A DNA stretch of 64,000 bases. It comes from Propioniciclava tarda (GTDB lineage Bacteria > Actinomycetota > Actinomycetes > Propionibacteriales > Propionibacteriaceae). The stretch spans positions 1 to 64,000 of the forward strand of contig NZ_FXTL01000004.1 of the NCBI RefSeq assembly GCF_900182665.1, written 5' to 3'. The notes under the pieces were generated by a model. It saw only the letters and a list, made by a program, of their open reading frames with translations. It searched no databases and was not told the origin of the DNA. The position numbers and the translations under genes were made by a program. This document shows, piece by piece, positions 28,471 to 36,498 of the stretch (position 1 is its first letter; each line of letters begins with the position of its first letter).

Positions 28471-28501
28471 TTGAACCAGACGTGGCGTCAGGTCCTATGG
28501 T
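28471..28501 (+). promoter_or_regulatory. MerR-type promoter with 19-bp spacer and central dyad
   Basis: A -35 TTGAAC (28471-28476) and -10 TATGGT (28496-28501) are separated by 19 bp, the overlong spacer typical of MerR-controlled promoters. An almost perfect dyad, ACCAGACG-TGG-CGTCAGGT (28475-28493), fills the spacer. Transcription would start about seven bases downstream of the -10, at or next to ATG 28509, giving a leaderless mRNA. Confidence 0.7.
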
Positions 28502-28508
28502 CAAAGTC

Positions 28509-29315
28509 ATGGACGACAAAGACTCGGACGGCTTCTCAAGAGTCGAGAGCGTACGTGTAGGGGAGCTCTCTGTGAGGACCGGACTCACCATCAGGACCCT
28601 GCACTACTACGAAGAATTGGGCCTCGTGACTCCCGACAGGACTACGTCTGGCCATCGTATTTACGGTAGCGAACAGGTCCAGCTGCTCTATCGAGTCCAA
28701 CTCCTTCGTGCCCTGGGACGATCTCTAGCGGAGATTGCGCAAATCACTGCGTCCCCTGAGTGGGATCCGGCGAGCTACACCAGAACCAGGATCGCGGAGT
28801 TGGACGCCCACGTGGCCAATACTCTGCGACTGCGCGACCGACTGGATGCCGCTCTTCATGACCCGGGCATCCACGATGACACCTCCGCCCTACTCGACAC
28901 CCTGAAGGAATTGGTGATGACCATTAGCCCAGTCCTCCGACGCATTCCCACCCTCGTCTATCGGGATGTCGCCGCCGCTCGTGAGTATCTCGTCCGAGTC
29001 TTCGGGTTCGAGTCGGGCCGCCTAGACACCGACGACCAGGGCATCGCGATCCACGCAGAGGTCACGGCTGGCGACGGTGTGATCTGGCTCCACCGCGTCG
29101 CCCCGGAGTTCGGACTTGAGTCTCCGGCCAAACTCGGCGCCGAGACGGCCGGGATGTCAGTCATTGTCGACGACGTTGACGCGCACCACACACGCGCAGT
29201 AGCGCAGGGTGCAACGATCGATTACCCACCGGTTGACCAACCCTACGGCTATCGCGAATACGCCGTCCGAGACCTAGATAGCCGCCTCTGGGCCTTTATG
29301 ACACCCATCCAGTGA
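28509..29315 (+). CDS. MerR-family regulator fused to a VOC (glyoxalase/bleomycin-resistance-like) domain
   Basis: A 268-residue protein. Residues about 15-85 are a MerR winged helix (VGELSVRTGLTIRTLHYYEE, then a GHRIY wing), followed by a coiled-coil dimer helix. Residues about 150-267 are a VOC fold (VYRDVAAAREYLVRVFGFE, then DVDAHHTRAVAQGATIDYPP, ending DLDSRLWAFM) that probably binds the inducer. ATG 28509 is chosen because the promoter predicts a leaderless start there; ATG 28497 lies inside the -10. It is likely autoregulated and may sense a drug or electrophile. Few GGACGC hexamers occur here compared with the ABC genes on its left. Confidence 0.87.
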   Translation: MDDKDSDGFSRVESVRVGELSVRTGLTIRTLHYYEELGLVTPDRTTSGHRIYGSEQVQLLYRVQLLRALGRSLAEIAQITASPEWDPASYTRTRIAELDAHVANTLRLRDRLDAALHDPGIHDDTSALLDTLKELVMTISPVLRRIPTLVYRDVAAAREYLVRVFGFESGRLDTDDQGIAIHAEVTAGDGVIWLHRVAPEFGLESPAKLGAETAGMSVIVDDVDAHHTRAVAQGATIDYPPVDQPYGYREYAVRDLDSRLWAFMTPIQ

Positions 29316-29324
29316 ATGGACTGG

Positions 29325-29440
29325 GGCCACGCGCAAGATCCGCCCGGACGTTCAGCGCTCCCACTCGAGAGCCGCCCAGGCAACGTCTTGATGCTGGCGC
29401 CGGTCCCACCAGACGCCGCCGCCAACGTCTCGTGGATCAA
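29325..29440 (-). pseudogene. Remnant of the excisionase-like gene
   Basis: The minus strand gives ETLAAASGGTGASIKTL before diverging, matching the ETLAAASDRTGVSIKTL segment of the intact gene at 23451-23666. The rest is scrambled by small deletions and substitutions. It is the right-hand copy of the repeated unit that brackets the 23.7-29.4 kb segment. Confidence 0.65.
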
Positions 29441-29482
29441 GGCGCTACAGCAGCAAGGGAACGTTCCTCGACGCGTACCCCT
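29434..29482. repeat. Right copy of the imperfect direct repeat
   Basis: Matches 23682-23731, with the 26-bp identical core at 29457-29482 including GGAACGTTCC. It abuts the stop of the AbiEii-like gene, so the end of that gene overlaps or borders the repeat. Confidence 0.75.
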
Positions 29483-30332
29483 ACCGGAGGTGTTCGTCGG
29501 CGAATTCGACTACGGCTCGGACGACATCGGCGAAAGCCAGCGGGAGGTGCGCCCCGTCCGGCCCCAAATTGGCTCGATAGGACGCGTACGTACCCGCACG
29601 GGCCGTGGCCAGATCACCGATTGCGTCGGACAGTGGCATCAGTTGGACTCCCCGGAAGGCAGCAGTGGCGATGAGAGCGGCGCGCAACTCGTCGCGATCG
29701 ATGTGCTCGTCTCGAGTGAGGGTGAAGATGTCGACAAAGTCCCTGACCCGGGTGTTGGCGGCCCTCAGATCGATCGCAGTCACCAACTTCTCCGCCAGGA
29801 CCGTGGCCAGCGGGTAGCCCAGGATGCGCACCGGCGGGAACCCCGGCCGCAACGCGGGCAGTTGGATCAGTTGCGGCCCCGGCGTCACCGGGTCACCGAA
29901 GTTCACGTCGAGTTGGAGCTTGACTCGGGCCGTCGCAAGTTGGGCGTCCATCAGAACCCGGACGCCCGCGTAGAGCGCATCATCGCGGATGACCGACGCC
30001 CGAACCGTGTCGGTCAGAAACTCCACCCCGTCGTCCCCCGGGATGGCCGCCACCTCGACGACCCGGGCCATCACCGACTCGACATCGCTGGCCAGATTCT
30101 GCGCCAAGGCGTCGGCGTCCGATGTTGGCCGTCGATGACCGAACGCGGCCAGCAGCATCCCGCCTTTGAGGACGAAATCGCCGGCATACGGCGATCGACT
30201 CAGCCGTTCCCACCAGCGTTCAACCACGTACATCGTGAGTAGTTCCTGCGTGCCGCGCCTTTCGCGCCGGGCTCTGTTCTGCAGGTCCAGATAGGCGCGC
30301 CCGGCGGCAGTCGCCTCTGTCGGGCCACTCAT
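29481..30332 (-). CDS. AbiEii-like nucleotidyltransferase toxin
   Basis: A 283-residue protein with the nucleotidyltransferase core FVLKGGMLLAAFGHRRPTSD then DAD, matching the AbiEii/AbiGii motif 'K-G-G-x-x-L ... R-x-T-x-D-x-D'. A later segment, GYPLATVLAEKLVTAIDLRA then RVRDFVDIF, is the conserved second half of the family. AbiEii toxins transfer nucleotides to block growth and give phage abortive infection. The start overlaps the stop of the AbiEi-like gene upstream by four bases, the usual bicistronic arrangement. Confidence 0.88.
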   Translation of the reverse strand: MSGPTEATAAGRAYLDLQNRARRERRGTQELLTMYVVERWWERLSRSPYAGDFVLKGGMLLAAFGHRRPTSDADALAQNLASDVESVMARVVEVAAIPGDDGVEFLTDTVRASVIRDDALYAGVRVLMDAQLATARVKLQLDVNFGDPVTPGPQLIQLPALRPGFPPVRILGYPLATVLAEKLVTAIDLRAANTRVRDFVDIFTLTRDEHIDRDELRAALIATAAFRGVQLMPLSDAIGDLATARAGTYASYRANLGPDGAHLPLAFADVVRAVVEFADEHLR

Positions 30333-30916
30333 CGCGCCATCGCCACATCGAGCGCCAACCGCATTGGTCCGAGCACGTCGAGCGCCTCGGCGTAGCGCAG
30401 GAGGTCAGCCGGACGCGCCACCCCGGCAGCCAGCGCTCTGGTCAAGGCGCCGTGCGCGAGCGGCTCTCCGAACCGATGCCGCAGGCGCATCAAATCCACG
30501 ACCGTCCGGGCCGGGTCGTACACCCGCACCCACTCCCCGGGAGCCGCCTCGACCCGCGACAAGCCCAACTCAAACGTCGCCTTGGCGAACCGCAACACCT
30601 GCGTCGGCGGGAAGTCGATCCGAGGCGGATAGCTATTGACCGGCACCGCGATCTGCACCGCTGGTGGCAGCTCGTCCGTCAACTCATGAACCGCCGCCGC
30701 CGACACACAACACACGATGGACGCCGTCGCCCGAGTGCTCACTGCCAAGAGATCGGGGTACGTGGCCAGTGGCGCATCGCCGCGCCGGAACACCCCTCGG
30801 GACAGTTCAACCACGTCACCGCTGTCGCGCCAGGCGTAGAGCTCCCGCGGATGTACTCCTAAGCCCAGCGCGGCCTTTGTCGTGAAGGTCGACGGCAGAT
30901 CTCTCAGGAGCTCCAT
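30329..30916 (-). CDS. AbiEi-like antitoxin and repressor
   Basis: A 195-residue protein with an N-terminal winged helix (FTTKAALGLGVHPRELYAWR then LSRGVFRR) and an AbiEi-type C-terminal domain (RVYDPARTVVDLMRLRHRFG). ATG 30916 is chosen; a TATGGT box about eight bases upstream suggests a short or absent leader, and the region before it is unusually AT-rich. AbiEi proteins neutralise AbiEii and repress the operon by binding inverted repeats. The toxin gene follows with a four-base overlap. Confidence 0.87.
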   Translation of the reverse strand: MELLRDLPSTFTTKAALGLGVHPRELYAWRDSGDVVELSRGVFRRGDAPLATYPDLLAVSTRATASIVCCVSAAAVHELTDELPPAVQIAVPVNSYPPRIDFPPTQVLRFAKATFELGLSRVEAAPGEWVRVYDPARTVVDLMRLRHRFGEPLAHGALTRALAAGVARPADLLRYAEALDVLGPMRLALDVAMAR

Positions 30917-30978
30917 GGATAAATACCATACAGGATGAACCTTTACGTGAGCGGATTTTATCCAGAGACCGCTTGAGC

Positions 30979-31572
30979 TCACCGGTCACGTTCATCAGCG
31001 AGCAGGTCGTCGATTGAGGCGGCAGTGCGCAACTCGTGGCGAGGCAGCCCAGCCAGGTTTGAACCCGTCGATGTGCTCGCCGACGCATGATCGGCGAACT
31101 TTTCCACCCACGCCCTCTGGCCATCGGTGTCCGGCACCTCAACGCCCCTGGCCGTGCTGATGAGCGGCCAGGCTTCGCTCGGATGCATCCCTTCCAAACT
31201 CAATACGCAGGCCGCCAGGAGCGAAGCCCGACCGATGCCCGCGCGGCAGTGAATCGCGACCCCGTGGCCCAGCCCCAATTCGTGCAGCACCCGTCGAGCG
31301 ACACCGTGGGTGGCTCCCACGCCCGGGACGCAGCGATTGGGCGTCGGTAGTCGAACCAGGCTGATGCCCGCTTGGGCGGCAGCCTCTTCCTCGTGCAGGA
31401 GGTCGAGCTCCCAGTCCTCCGCATCGGTCAACAGACTCACCACCATCACGATCCCCGCGTCGGCGAGGGCACGCATCTCGTCGGGCAGCGCATCACCACC
31501 GGCCGGCGCCGCCATCGTGGACAAGCGACCCGGTCCGGTGCGCTCGATGGTGAAGAGTCTGGGTCGAATCAC
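30979..31572 (-). CDS. Protein tyrosine/dual-specificity phosphatase-like protein
   Basis: A 197-residue protein with the phosphatase P-loop HCRAGIGRAS, which fits C-x5-R. It is preceded by a possible general-acid region around LPTPNRCVPGV. The enzyme would remove phosphate from tyrosine, serine/threonine or another substrate. GTG 31572 has a good GGGAGGTGAG ribosome site. It lies 62 bases upstream of the AbiEi gene on the same strand and downstream of the integrase, so it is cargo of the island. No secretion signal is visible. Confidence 0.8.
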   Translation of the reverse strand: MIRPRLFTIERTGPGRLSTMAAPAGGDALPDEMRALADAGIVMVVSLLTDAEDWELDLLHEEEAAAQAGISLVRLPTPNRCVPGVGATHGVARRVLHELGLGHGVAIHCRAGIGRASLLAACVLSLEGMHPSEAWPLISTARGVEVPDTDGQRAWVEKFADHASASTSTGSNLAGLPRHELRTAASIDDLLADERDR

Positions 31573-31799
31573 GAACTCACCTCCCGCTCAGGGTGATGAG
31601 CGCCCGGACCCACGTCCGGACGCCGCCCGCCACCCAGCCGTCCAGCGGGCTCCGAAATCACTCCTGAAGTATGTACGCAGGTCGCTGCGGGGGCTCCGCC
31701 CGGGAGTGAGGTTCCGGGAAGCACAAACACACGTTCCCTGTTGAGTACCCCCTCACCCAGGAAGACCCCGGCACGCTCCCTCGCCTCCCCGCGCTCCTC

Positions 31800-32942
31800 T
31801 TACTCGGGATCGCCCGCTCCAGCCGACTCCTTCGCGATCTCGGACAGCCGCTCCGCGATCCGCTTGTCTGAGCCCTGGGTCGCGTGCTGGTACACCAGCG
31901 CCGCCGAGACGGTCGAGTGTCCGAGTCGCTGCATCAACTCCGCCAGCGTCGCTCCGGACGCCGCCGCCAGCGTCGCGCCCGTGTGTCGCAGGTCGTGGAA
32001 TCGCAGATCCGGACGCCCCGCCGCCTCGCGCGCCTTCCGGAAATGCGACGAGTGGAACGTCGGCGCCCGGTACTGACCACCGCGCGTCGTCGGGAACAAC
32101 AAGCCGTCCTTGCCCCACTGGGCATGCTTCTCGAGGTGCTCCTTGATCGCCTGGCCGATGTGCGGCGGGAAGGCCACCACCCGGACGCTGTCCGCCTTCG
32201 GCGCCGCGACCGTCTTGACGCCGTCGATCCACTGAACCGCCCGCCGAATCCGAATCACCCCCTCCTTCAGATCGATGTCGCCGCGCCTCAGTTCGGCCAC
32301 CTCCCCGAATCGCAGCGCACACCAGGCCGCGAGCTCGATCATCAGCCGCAGCCGCTCCGGCATGGCCTCGACCAACCGCGCGAGCTCCTCCAGCGTCGCC
32401 GGCTCCCCGATGTGCCGCACCGGCTTCTTGATCCGCTCCCGACACGGGTTCCGATCGATGAGCTCGTCCTCGACGGCCGTCGCCAGCATCTCCTTCAACA
32501 GCGCGTACGCGTTCTGGTTCAGCCGCGGCGCGGACGGGTTCAGCTTCGTCAGCCACGCCCGGATCGTCGCAGGCGAGATGTCCTTCAGCCGCAGCTCCCC
32601 CAGCGTCGGCAAGATCAGCCGGCTCAGGTACCGCTTGTACTCGCTCTCCGTCTTCGGCTTCAGCTGACGGACGGCCACCCGCTGCGGCAGCCACTCCGCC
32701 GCGTACACCTTCAGGGTCTGCGTGGCGTCCAACTTCCGCATCGCCGCCCGCTGGGCCGGCGAGATCCACTGATCCCACTCGATCAACCGGCGCTCCGAAC
32801 TCAGCCAGCCCTCGGCGTCCATCTTCGTCGTGAAGGTCTCGGGGGCCAGATGCCACATTCCATCCGGACCCGTGTACTTCGCCTGGTACCTCTTCGAAGG
32901 CAGTCGGCGGATCGCGCCGAACGACCGTCGTGCCGGGGTCAC
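31800..32942 (-). CDS. Tyrosine-type site-specific integrase
   Basis: A recombinase of about 380 residues with an N-terminal arm-binding domain (FGAIRRLPSKRYQAKYTGPD), a SAM-like core-binding domain, and the catalytic residues in ALRFGEVAELR (Arg), FHDLRHTGATLA (His-x-x-Arg) and LGHSTVSAALVYQHA (His ... Tyr). It integrates and, with an excisionase, excises the island. GTG 32942, with GAGG eight bases upstream, is preferred; GTG 32951 or ATG 33005 are possible. It sits about 200 bases from the 3' end of tRNA-Ile on the same strand, the standard position for an integrase next to its tRNA attachment site. Confidence 0.92.
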   Translation of the reverse strand: MTPARRSFGAIRRLPSKRYQAKYTGPDGMWHLAPETFTTKMDAEGWLSSERRLIEWDQWISPAQRAAMRKLDATQTLKVYAAEWLPQRVAVRQLKPKTESEYKRYLSRLILPTLGELRLKDISPATIRAWLTKLNPSAPRLNQNAYALLKEMLATAVEDELIDRNPCRERIKKPVRHIGEPATLEELARLVEAMPERLRLMIELAAWCALRFGEVAELRRGDIDLKEGVIRIRRAVQWIDGVKTVAAPKADSVRVVAFPPHIGQAIKEHLEKHAQWGKDGLLFPTTRGGQYRAPTFHSSHFRKAREAAGRPDLRFHDLRHTGATLAAASGATLAELMQRLGHSTVSAALVYQHATQGSDKRIAERLSEIAKESAGAGDPE

Positions 32943-32977
32943 GGTCGCCACCTCAAACCGTCTTGAGCCCTCGTTTC

Positions 32978-33006
32978 GTGCAACATACGTGCAACATACG
33001 TGCAAC
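32978..33006. repeat. Tandem 11-bp repeats beside the integrase
   Basis: Two full copies of GTGCAACATAC and a partial third (GTGCAAC) lie directly upstream of the integrase start. Short tandem repeats in this position are often arm-type integrase binding sites or autoregulatory sites. Confidence 0.5.
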
Positions 33007-33102
33007 TTCCAAGTCCCTCAGTGGCCATTGCTGACCACCACTGTCCACCCTGCTGAGCCCTCATACAGAAGCATAACCCCTAGTCAGCGAGGGTAAAACA
33101 GC

Positions 33103-33133
33103 AAGTACCCCGGTCCTCTGGACCGGGGTACTT
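33103..33133. terminator. Strong bidirectional terminator downstream of tRNA-Ile
   Basis: Fourteen-base perfect arms (AAGTACCCCGGTCC and its complement) around a TCT loop, with a T-run on the plus strand. It ends the tRNA-Ile transcript and insulates it from the integrase gene. Confidence 0.85.
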
Positions 33134-33138
33134 TTCGG

Positions 33139-33212
33139 TGGGCCTAACTGGACTTGAACCAGTGACCTCTGCCTTATCAGGGCAGCGCTCTAACCGTCTG
33201 AGCTATAGGCCC
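33139..33212 (-). tRNA. ileT: tRNA-Ile (GAT anticodon)
   Basis: The minus strand folds as a cloverleaf: acceptor GGGCCTA/TAGGCCC, a D arm with AGCTCAGA, an anticodon loop reading CTGATAA (GAT), and a T arm with GGTTCAAGTCC. In actinobacteria this gene follows gyrA and the DUF3566 gene. Its 3' end faces the integrase, so it is the likely attachment site of the island on the left. No CCA is encoded. Confidence 0.95.
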
Positions 33213-33288
33213 GCGTGACGCGGATGCACCGGGTGGGAACTTTACTGCACCCCGAGCACCCGCCTCAAATCGCCGGACGCCTCCCGGG

Positions 33289-33747
33289 TCAGTCCTCGGC
33301 GAGGGTGAGCTCAAGCCCACCGAGGATGTTGGCCGACAGGTTGTACAAGAAGGCGAAGATCGTGGCCAGCGCGGTGAGGATCACGACGTTGATCACCGCG
33401 ATCAGCGCCGTGACGGCCATGACCTTGTTGGTGTTGACGAAGTCCTCGAGCCGGACCTGGCTCTGGTCGTTCGGGCTCGCCAGCAGCGTCGTCAGGAAGC
33501 CGTTCAGCGTGTCGATCAGCCCGGACGCCCCGATCACCGACCACACCACATACACGGCGATCCACGACATGATCCCGAACGCGATCGAGAACAGGAACGA
33601 CGTCTTCATCACCGACCACGGATCGATCCGCGAGATGCGGAGCCGCGCCCGCCGCGTCCGACGTTCTGCGGGCGCCTTGGCGCGCGCAGCCTTCTCAGGG
33701 GCGGGTGCATCCACCGGCGCCGGGGCGCTCACCGTCGGATTGCTCAC
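33289..33747 (-). CDS. DUF3566 membrane protein
   Basis: A 152-residue protein with a cytoplasmic N-terminal tail rich in Ala and Pro and the DUF3566 core [20 protein letters not shown], then two membrane helices ([14 protein letters not shown] and [20 protein letters not shown]). The family is a fixed neighbour of gyrA in actinobacteria; its function is not established. It overlaps the end of gyrA by four bases and is the last protein gene of the gyrase operon before tRNA-Ile. Confidence 0.92.
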   Translation of the reverse strand: MSNPTVSAPAPVDAPAPEKAARAKAPAERRTRRARLRISRIDPWSVMKTSFLFSIAFGIMSWIAVYVVWSVIGASGLIDTLNGFLTTLLASPNDQSQVRLEDFVNTNKVMAVTALIAVINVVILTALATIFAFLYNLSANILGGLELTLAED

Positions 33748-36464
33748 TTCTCCTCCTCGCTGTCGGACGCCTCAGCCGCTGCGCTCACGTCGCTCGCCTC
33801 CTCGGCGATCGCCTCGACGTCCACCGCTTCCGCGTGGGCAAGGGTATCGTCCCCGTCGCCCGCTTCGGCAGCCGCCTCATCGTCGACCTTCGACTCGGGG
33901 TAGAGGGCGATGACGGCCACGGCGTCGTCCGGCTTCAACCCCACGAACTTCACGCCCATGGTGTCGCGTCCCTTGGCCGGGACGCCAGCAACCGCAGACC
34001 GAATGATCTGCCCGGAGGTCTTGATCGCGATGATCTCGTCTTCGGCCCGAACGACGAGGCCGCCGACCAGCGACCCGCGGTCCTCGTTCAGTTTCATGGC
34101 CTTGATGCCGAGCCCGCCGCGTCCCTGGACGCGGTACTCGCTGACGGCCGTCCGCTTCGCGAAGCCGCCGTCGGTCACGGTGAACACGAACTGTGAGTCC
34201 TCATCCACCGCCCGCTGGACGATCGCCATGCTCAGCAGCTCGTCGTCGGAGCGGAACTTCATGCCGGTCACGCCGGACGTCGCGCGTCCCATCGGACGCA
34301 GCTCAGAATCGGACGCCTGGAACCGGATCGCCTGCCCCTTGCGCGAGATCAACAGCACGTGATCGGACGCGTTGCACGTGATCGCACCGATCAGCTCGTC
34401 GTCGTCCTCGCGGAAGTTGATCGCGATCAGGCCGGCCTGCCGCGGCGAGTCGTACGCCGTGAGCTCGGTCTTCTTGACCAGGCCACGACGCGTCGCGAGC
34501 AGCAGGTACGGCTCGTCGGCGTACGTGCGAATGGTCAGCACCTGCGCGATCCGCTCGTCCGGCAGGAACGACAACAAGCCGGCCACGTGGCCCCCCTTGG
34601 CGTCGCGTCCGGCCTCGGGCAACTGCCACACCTTGAGCCGGTAGACGCGGCCCAGGTTCGTGAAGAACAGCAGCCAGTGGTGCGAGGACGTCGTGAAGAG
34701 GTGGTCGACCTCGTCGTCCGCCCGCAGCGTCGCCCCCCGGACGCCCTTGCCGCCGCGCCGCTGGACCCGGTACTGGTCGCTGCGCGTCCGCTTGGCGTAG
34801 CCGCCACGAGTGATCGTGACGACCATGTCCTCGTCGGGGATCAGGTCCTCGTCCGACAGGTCACCGTCGGCCGAGATGATCTTGGTGCGCCGCTCGTCGC
34901 CGTACTTGTCGGTGATCTCCTGCACCTCGTCGGCGACGATCTGCCGCTGCCGGGTCGGGTTGGCCAGGATGTCGGTGTAGTCCGCGATCAGTCGCTCGAA
35001 CTCGGCCAGCTGGTCGACGGTCTTCTGCCGCTCCAGCGCCGCGAGGCGGCGCAGCTGCATGTCCAGGATCGCCTTCGCCTGCACCTCGTCGATGTCGAGC
35101 AGCTTCTGCAGCCGCTCGGACGCCTCGTCGGTCGTCCGCGACGAGCGGATCAGCGCGATCACCTCGTCCAGACGATCGAGCGCCTTGACCAGGCCGCGCA
35201 GGACGTGGGCCCGCGCCTCGGCGTCCGCCAAGCGGTAGGCCGTCCGACGCTGGATGACCTGGATCTGGTGCTTGATCCAGTAGGTGATGAACTGGTCGAG
35301 CCGCAGTGTGCGCGGCACCGAGTCGACGAGCGCCAGCATGTTGCAGCCGAACGTGTCCTGCAGCTGGGTGTGCTTGTAGAGGTTGTTCATGACGACGCGC
35401 GGCTGGGCGTCCCTCTTCAACACGATGCACAGGCGCTGGCCGGTCCGTGCGGACGAGTCGTCGCGCACGTCCGCGATGCCCGTCAGCTTGCCAGCGTTGA
35501 CCAGCTCGGCGATCTTCATCGCGAGGTTGTCGGGGTTGCACTGGTGCGGCAGCTCGGTGACGACGAGCTGGGTGCGGCCCTTGGCGTCCTCCTCGATGGT
35601 GATGACCGCGCGCATGATGACGGAGCCGCGTCCGGTGCGGTAGGCGTCCTCGATGCCCTTCCGTCCGACGATCAGGGCGCCGTTGGGGAAGTCCGGACCC
35701 TTGATCCGCTCGATGCAGGCCTCAAGAATCTCTTCCTTGGACGCCTCCGGGTGCGCCAGCACCCACTGCACGGCGTCGTTGACCTCGCGCAGGTTGTGCG
35801 TCGGGATGTTGGTGGCCATGCCGACCGCGATGCCCGTCGAGCCGTTGACCAGCAGGTTGGGGAACCGCGCCGGCAGGACGACCGGCTCGACGTCCTTGTT
35901 GTCGTAGTTGGGCTGGAAGTCGACCGTGTCCTGGTCGATGTCGCGGACCATCTCCATGGCCAGCGGATCCATCCGGCACTCGGTGTAGCGCATGGCGGCC
36001 GCGCCGTCGTTGCCCGGCGAGCCGAAGTTGCCTTGGCCCTGCACGAGCTTGTGCCGCATCACCCACGGCTGCGCGAGGCGCACCAAGGTGTCGTAGATCG
36101 CCGTGTCGCCGTGCGGGTGGTACTTGCCCATCACGTCGCCGACGACGCGGCTGCACTTGTTCCAGCCACGGTCGGGCCGGTAGCCCCCGTCGTACATCGT
36201 GTAGATCACGCGGCGGTGCACGGGCTTGAGGCCGTCGCGGACGTCCGGCAGGGCGCGTCCGACGATGACGCTCATCGCGTAATCGAGGTAGCTCCGCTGG
36301 ATCTCGTCGTTCAGGTCGATCTCCTCGACCCTGCCCTCCATGCCGCTCAGCGCGACCGGCTGGTCGTCCGCCGCTGCCGTCTCGGCACTATCGGACGCCG
36401 CGGCGTCCAGTTCGCCGTCGGTCGGCTCGCGCGACGCGTCCGGTCCCTGCGGGATGTCACTCAT
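33744..36464 (-). CDS. gyrA: DNA gyrase subunit A
   Basis: A 906-residue subunit with the winged helix and active-site tyrosine region ([11 protein letters not shown]) and a C-terminal beta-pinwheel including the GyrA-box-like [10 protein letters not shown]. With GyrB it introduces negative supercoils using ATP. The quinolone-resistance region reads [19 protein letters not shown]: Thr stands at the E. coli Ser83 position and the Asp87 equivalent is kept. The C terminus is a long acidic Ala/Glu/Asp tail, and the N terminus is also acidic. The start at 36464 is 34 bases after the gyrB stop. Confidence 0.97.
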   Translation of the reverse strand: MSDIPQGPDASREPTDGELDAAASDSAETAAADDQPVALSGMEGRVEEIDLNDEIQRSYLDYAMSVIVGRALPDVRDGLKPVHRRVIYTMYDGGYRPDRGWNKCSRVVGDVMGKYHPHGDTAIYDTLVRLAQPWVMRHKLVQGQGNFGSPGNDGAAAMRYTECRMDPLAMEMVRDIDQDTVDFQPNYDNKDVEPVVLPARFPNLLVNGSTGIAVGMATNIPTHNLREVNDAVQWVLAHPEASKEEILEACIERIKGPDFPNGALIVGRKGIEDAYRTGRGSVIMRAVITIEEDAKGRTQLVVTELPHQCNPDNLAMKIAELVNAGKLTGIADVRDDSSARTGQRLCIVLKRDAQPRVVMNNLYKHTQLQDTFGCNMLALVDSVPRTLRLDQFITYWIKHQIQVIQRRTAYRLADAEARAHVLRGLVKALDRLDEVIALIRSSRTTDEASERLQKLLDIDEVQAKAILDMQLRRLAALERQKTVDQLAEFERLIADYTDILANPTRQRQIVADEVQEITDKYGDERRTKIISADGDLSDEDLIPDEDMVVTITRGGYAKRTRSDQYRVQRRGGKGVRGATLRADDEVDHLFTTSSHHWLLFFTNLGRVYRLKVWQLPEAGRDAKGGHVAGLLSFLPDERIAQVLTIRTYADEPYLLLATRRGLVKKTELTAYDSPRQAGLIAINFREDDDELIGAITCNASDHVLLISRKGQAIRFQASDSELRPMGRATSGVTGMKFRSDDELLSMAIVQRAVDEDSQFVFTVTDGGFAKRTAVSEYRVQGRGGLGIKAMKLNEDRGSLVGGLVVRAEDEIIAIKTSGQIIRSAVAGVPAKGRDTMGVKFVGLKPDDAVAVIALYPESKVDDEAAAEAGDGDDTLAHAEAVDVEAIAEEASDVSAAAEASDSEEEK

Positions 36465-36498
36465 GCGTATGTGTCCTTGTCGTCAAACGAGAGATCGA

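Noticed and set aside
32978-33006. Possible CRISPR-like array
   Set aside because: Units are 11 bp, directly adjacent and without spacers; better explained as integrase-site repeats.
1-33138. Left attachment site copying the tRNA-Ile 3' end
   Set aside because: I searched by eye for the T-arm and acceptor sequence and found no second copy; it probably lies outside the window.
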